This document shows positions 31,967 through 32,851 of a DNA stretch of 32,851 bases, in pieces. Source of the stretch: an uncultured Woeseiaceae bacterium (GTDB taxonomy: Bacteria; Pseudomonadota; Gammaproteobacteria; Steroidobacterales; Woeseiaceae); assembly GCA_945788625.1 (NCBI GenBank), contig CALZMQ010000046.1:1-32851 (forward strand), in the 5' to 3' direction. The notes under the pieces are model-generated. The model was not told the origin of the DNA, searched no databases, and saw only the letters and a list, made by a program, of their open reading frames with translations. The translations under genes were made by a program, and so were the position numbers. Every line of letters begins with the position of its first letter. The stretch's first letter is position 1.

Positions 31967-32448
31967 GTTACGTTCTCTCGGGCCATGTCAGGGACGAAAT
32001 CGAGCATTGGAAGGCACGCTTCCCCGAGGGCCGGCAGCGCTCCGCCGTCATCAGCGCCTTGCACGCCATTCAGCACGAGAACCACGGCTACGTCACGGCC
32101 GAGCAGATGAATGCCGTAGCCGAGTATCTCGATTTGCCGACCATCCAGGTCTACGAAGTGGCGACGTTCTACTCGATGTTCCAGACCGAAGAAGTCGGAC
32201 GCCACAATGTCGCAATCTGCACCAACATCTCGTGCATGTTGCGCGGCGCCGACGACATCGTCGAGCATGTCGAGAGCAAGCTCGGGATCACGACCGGCGA
32301 AAGTACCGGCGACGGCCGCATCTACCTCAAGAAAGAGGAGGAGTGCCTCGCGGCCTGCTGCGGCGCACCGATGATGATGGTGGACCACAAGTACCACGAA
32401 AACCTGACGACAGACCAGGTTGATGAAATCCTGGACGGGCTCGACTGA
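31963..32448 (+). CDS. nuoE: NADH-quinone oxidoreductase subunit E (24 kDa)
   Basis: Thioredoxin-fold subunit carrying a [2Fe-2S] cluster in the NADH-dehydrogenase module. Seen: 161 residues with helical N-terminus, GYVTAEQMNAVAEYLDLP and VYEVATFYSMF. Cluster ligands are Cys in CTNISCML and in EECLAACCGAPMMMVD. The start is GTG 31963, overlapping the nuoD stop (GTGA). Its own stop shares one base with nuoF ATG. Confidence 0.97.
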   Translation: MSYVLSGHVRDEIEHWKARFPEGRQRSAVISALHAIQHENHGYVTAEQMNAVAEYLDLPTIQVYEVATFYSMFQTEEVGRHNVAICTNISCMLRGADDIVEHVESKLGITTGESTGDGRIYLKKEEECLAACCGAPMMMVDHKYHENLTTDQVDEILDGLD

Positions 32449-32851
32449 TGTCGTACGAACGCAACCTGGTCTGTTTCAACACCTTCGGCGCCGATGAGTC
32501 GTGGACGCTCGGCACTTACGAAAAACACGAGGGCTACAAAGCGTGGCGGAAAGTGCTCGCCGGTGAGCTGACACCCGAGGAGATCATCGACGAGGTGAAG
32601 GCGTCCGGTCTGCGTGGTCGCGGTGGCGCGGGTTTCCCAACGGGACTCAAGTGGAGCTTCATGCCGCGCAACGCCGAAGTCCAGAAATACCTGGTCTGCA
32701 ACTCGGACGAGAGCGAGCCCGGCACTTGTCACGATCGCGAGGTGCTGCGTTACAACCCGCACTCGCTGGTCGAGGGCATGGCGATCGCCGCCTACGCCAT
32801 GGGTGCGACGGTCGCCTACAACTACATCCGCGGTGAGTTCATCGACGAGCC
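32448..32851 (+). CDS. nuoF: NADH-quinone oxidoreductase subunit F (51 kDa), 5' part
   Basis: NADH- and FMN-binding subunit where electrons enter complex I. The window ends inside the gene; about 134 residues are visible. Seen: an N-terminus SYERNLVCFNTFG, then YKAWRKVLAGELTPEEIIDEVKASGLRGRGGAGFPTGLKWSFMP with the glycine-rich FMN/NADH loop. YLVCNSDESEPGTCHDREVLRYNPHSLVEGM follows and then AYAMGATVAYNYIRGEF. Starts on the last base of the nuoE stop. The iron-sulfur Cys motif lies beyond the window. Confidence 0.96.
   Translation, partial: MSYERNLVCFNTFGADESWTLGTYEKHEGYKAWRKVLAGELTPEEIIDEVKASGLRGRGGAGFPTGLKWSFMPRNAEVQKYLVCNSDESEPGTCHDREVLRYNPHSLVEGMAIAAYAMGATVAYNYIRGEFIDE

Overview
The window reads as chromosome of a high-GC gammaproteobacterium outside the Enterobacterales, nearest in gene order and protein style to Xanthomonadales/Chromatiales/Woeseia-like lineages. 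The basis is the arrangement smpB / ratA-rnfH / bamE / fur / recN / nadK / hrcA-grpE-dnaK-dnaJ / dapB-carAB-greA / yhbY / rlmE-ftsH-folP-glmM-tpiA-secG-tRNA-Leu-nuo, the presence of HrcA beside sigma-32-type heat-shock promoters, a short-form DapB, and separate nuoC and nuoD. This assignment is an inference from gene order; no species is claimed.

Region 1 (1-4670) is accessory DNA, visibly richer in A+T than the rest. It holds an exported esterase-like hydrolase, two orphan genes on the minus strand, and a compact plus-strand cluster (2614-4526). The cluster has two small proteins, a papain-like protease with the Cys/His/Asp layout of the YopT/AvrPphB (C58) family, a broken or recoded micro-ORF, and a secreted protein made of three near-identical 4-Cys repeats. 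The first and third repeats encode an identical 27-residue peptide although 21 of the 27 codons differ, so the repeat protein is under strong selection. The region abuts the 3' end of the tmRNA gene, a classic genomic-island insertion site. It is the part of the window most likely to hold something undescribed.

Region 2 (4671-11255) is the trans-translation pair ssrA and smpB (minus strand), an NSS-family sodium symporter, ratA and rnfH, bamE back to back with fur, and a minus-strand nadK-recN pair. The tmRNA tag frame reads KLDNYALAA and lacks the usual AND start.

Region 3 (11361-17038) is the protein-folding cluster hrcA-grpE-dnaK-dnaJ. A sigma-32-like promoter lies before grpE and another before dnaK, both with 13-base spacers. 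A short dapB follows whose reading frame has no canonical start codon at the expected N-terminus.

Region 4 (17271-28876) is carA-carB-greA (pyrimidine/arginine precursor synthesis and transcript-cleavage factor), yhbY on the opposite strand, then rlmE, ftsH, folP, glmM, tpiA and secG: ribosome maturation, membrane proteolysis, folate, cell-wall precursor, glycolysis and secretion.

Region 5 (28892-32851) is tRNA-Leu(GAG), a strong terminator, and the start of the respiratory complex I operon: nuoA, B, C, D, E and the 5' part of nuoF, tightly packed and mostly overlapping.
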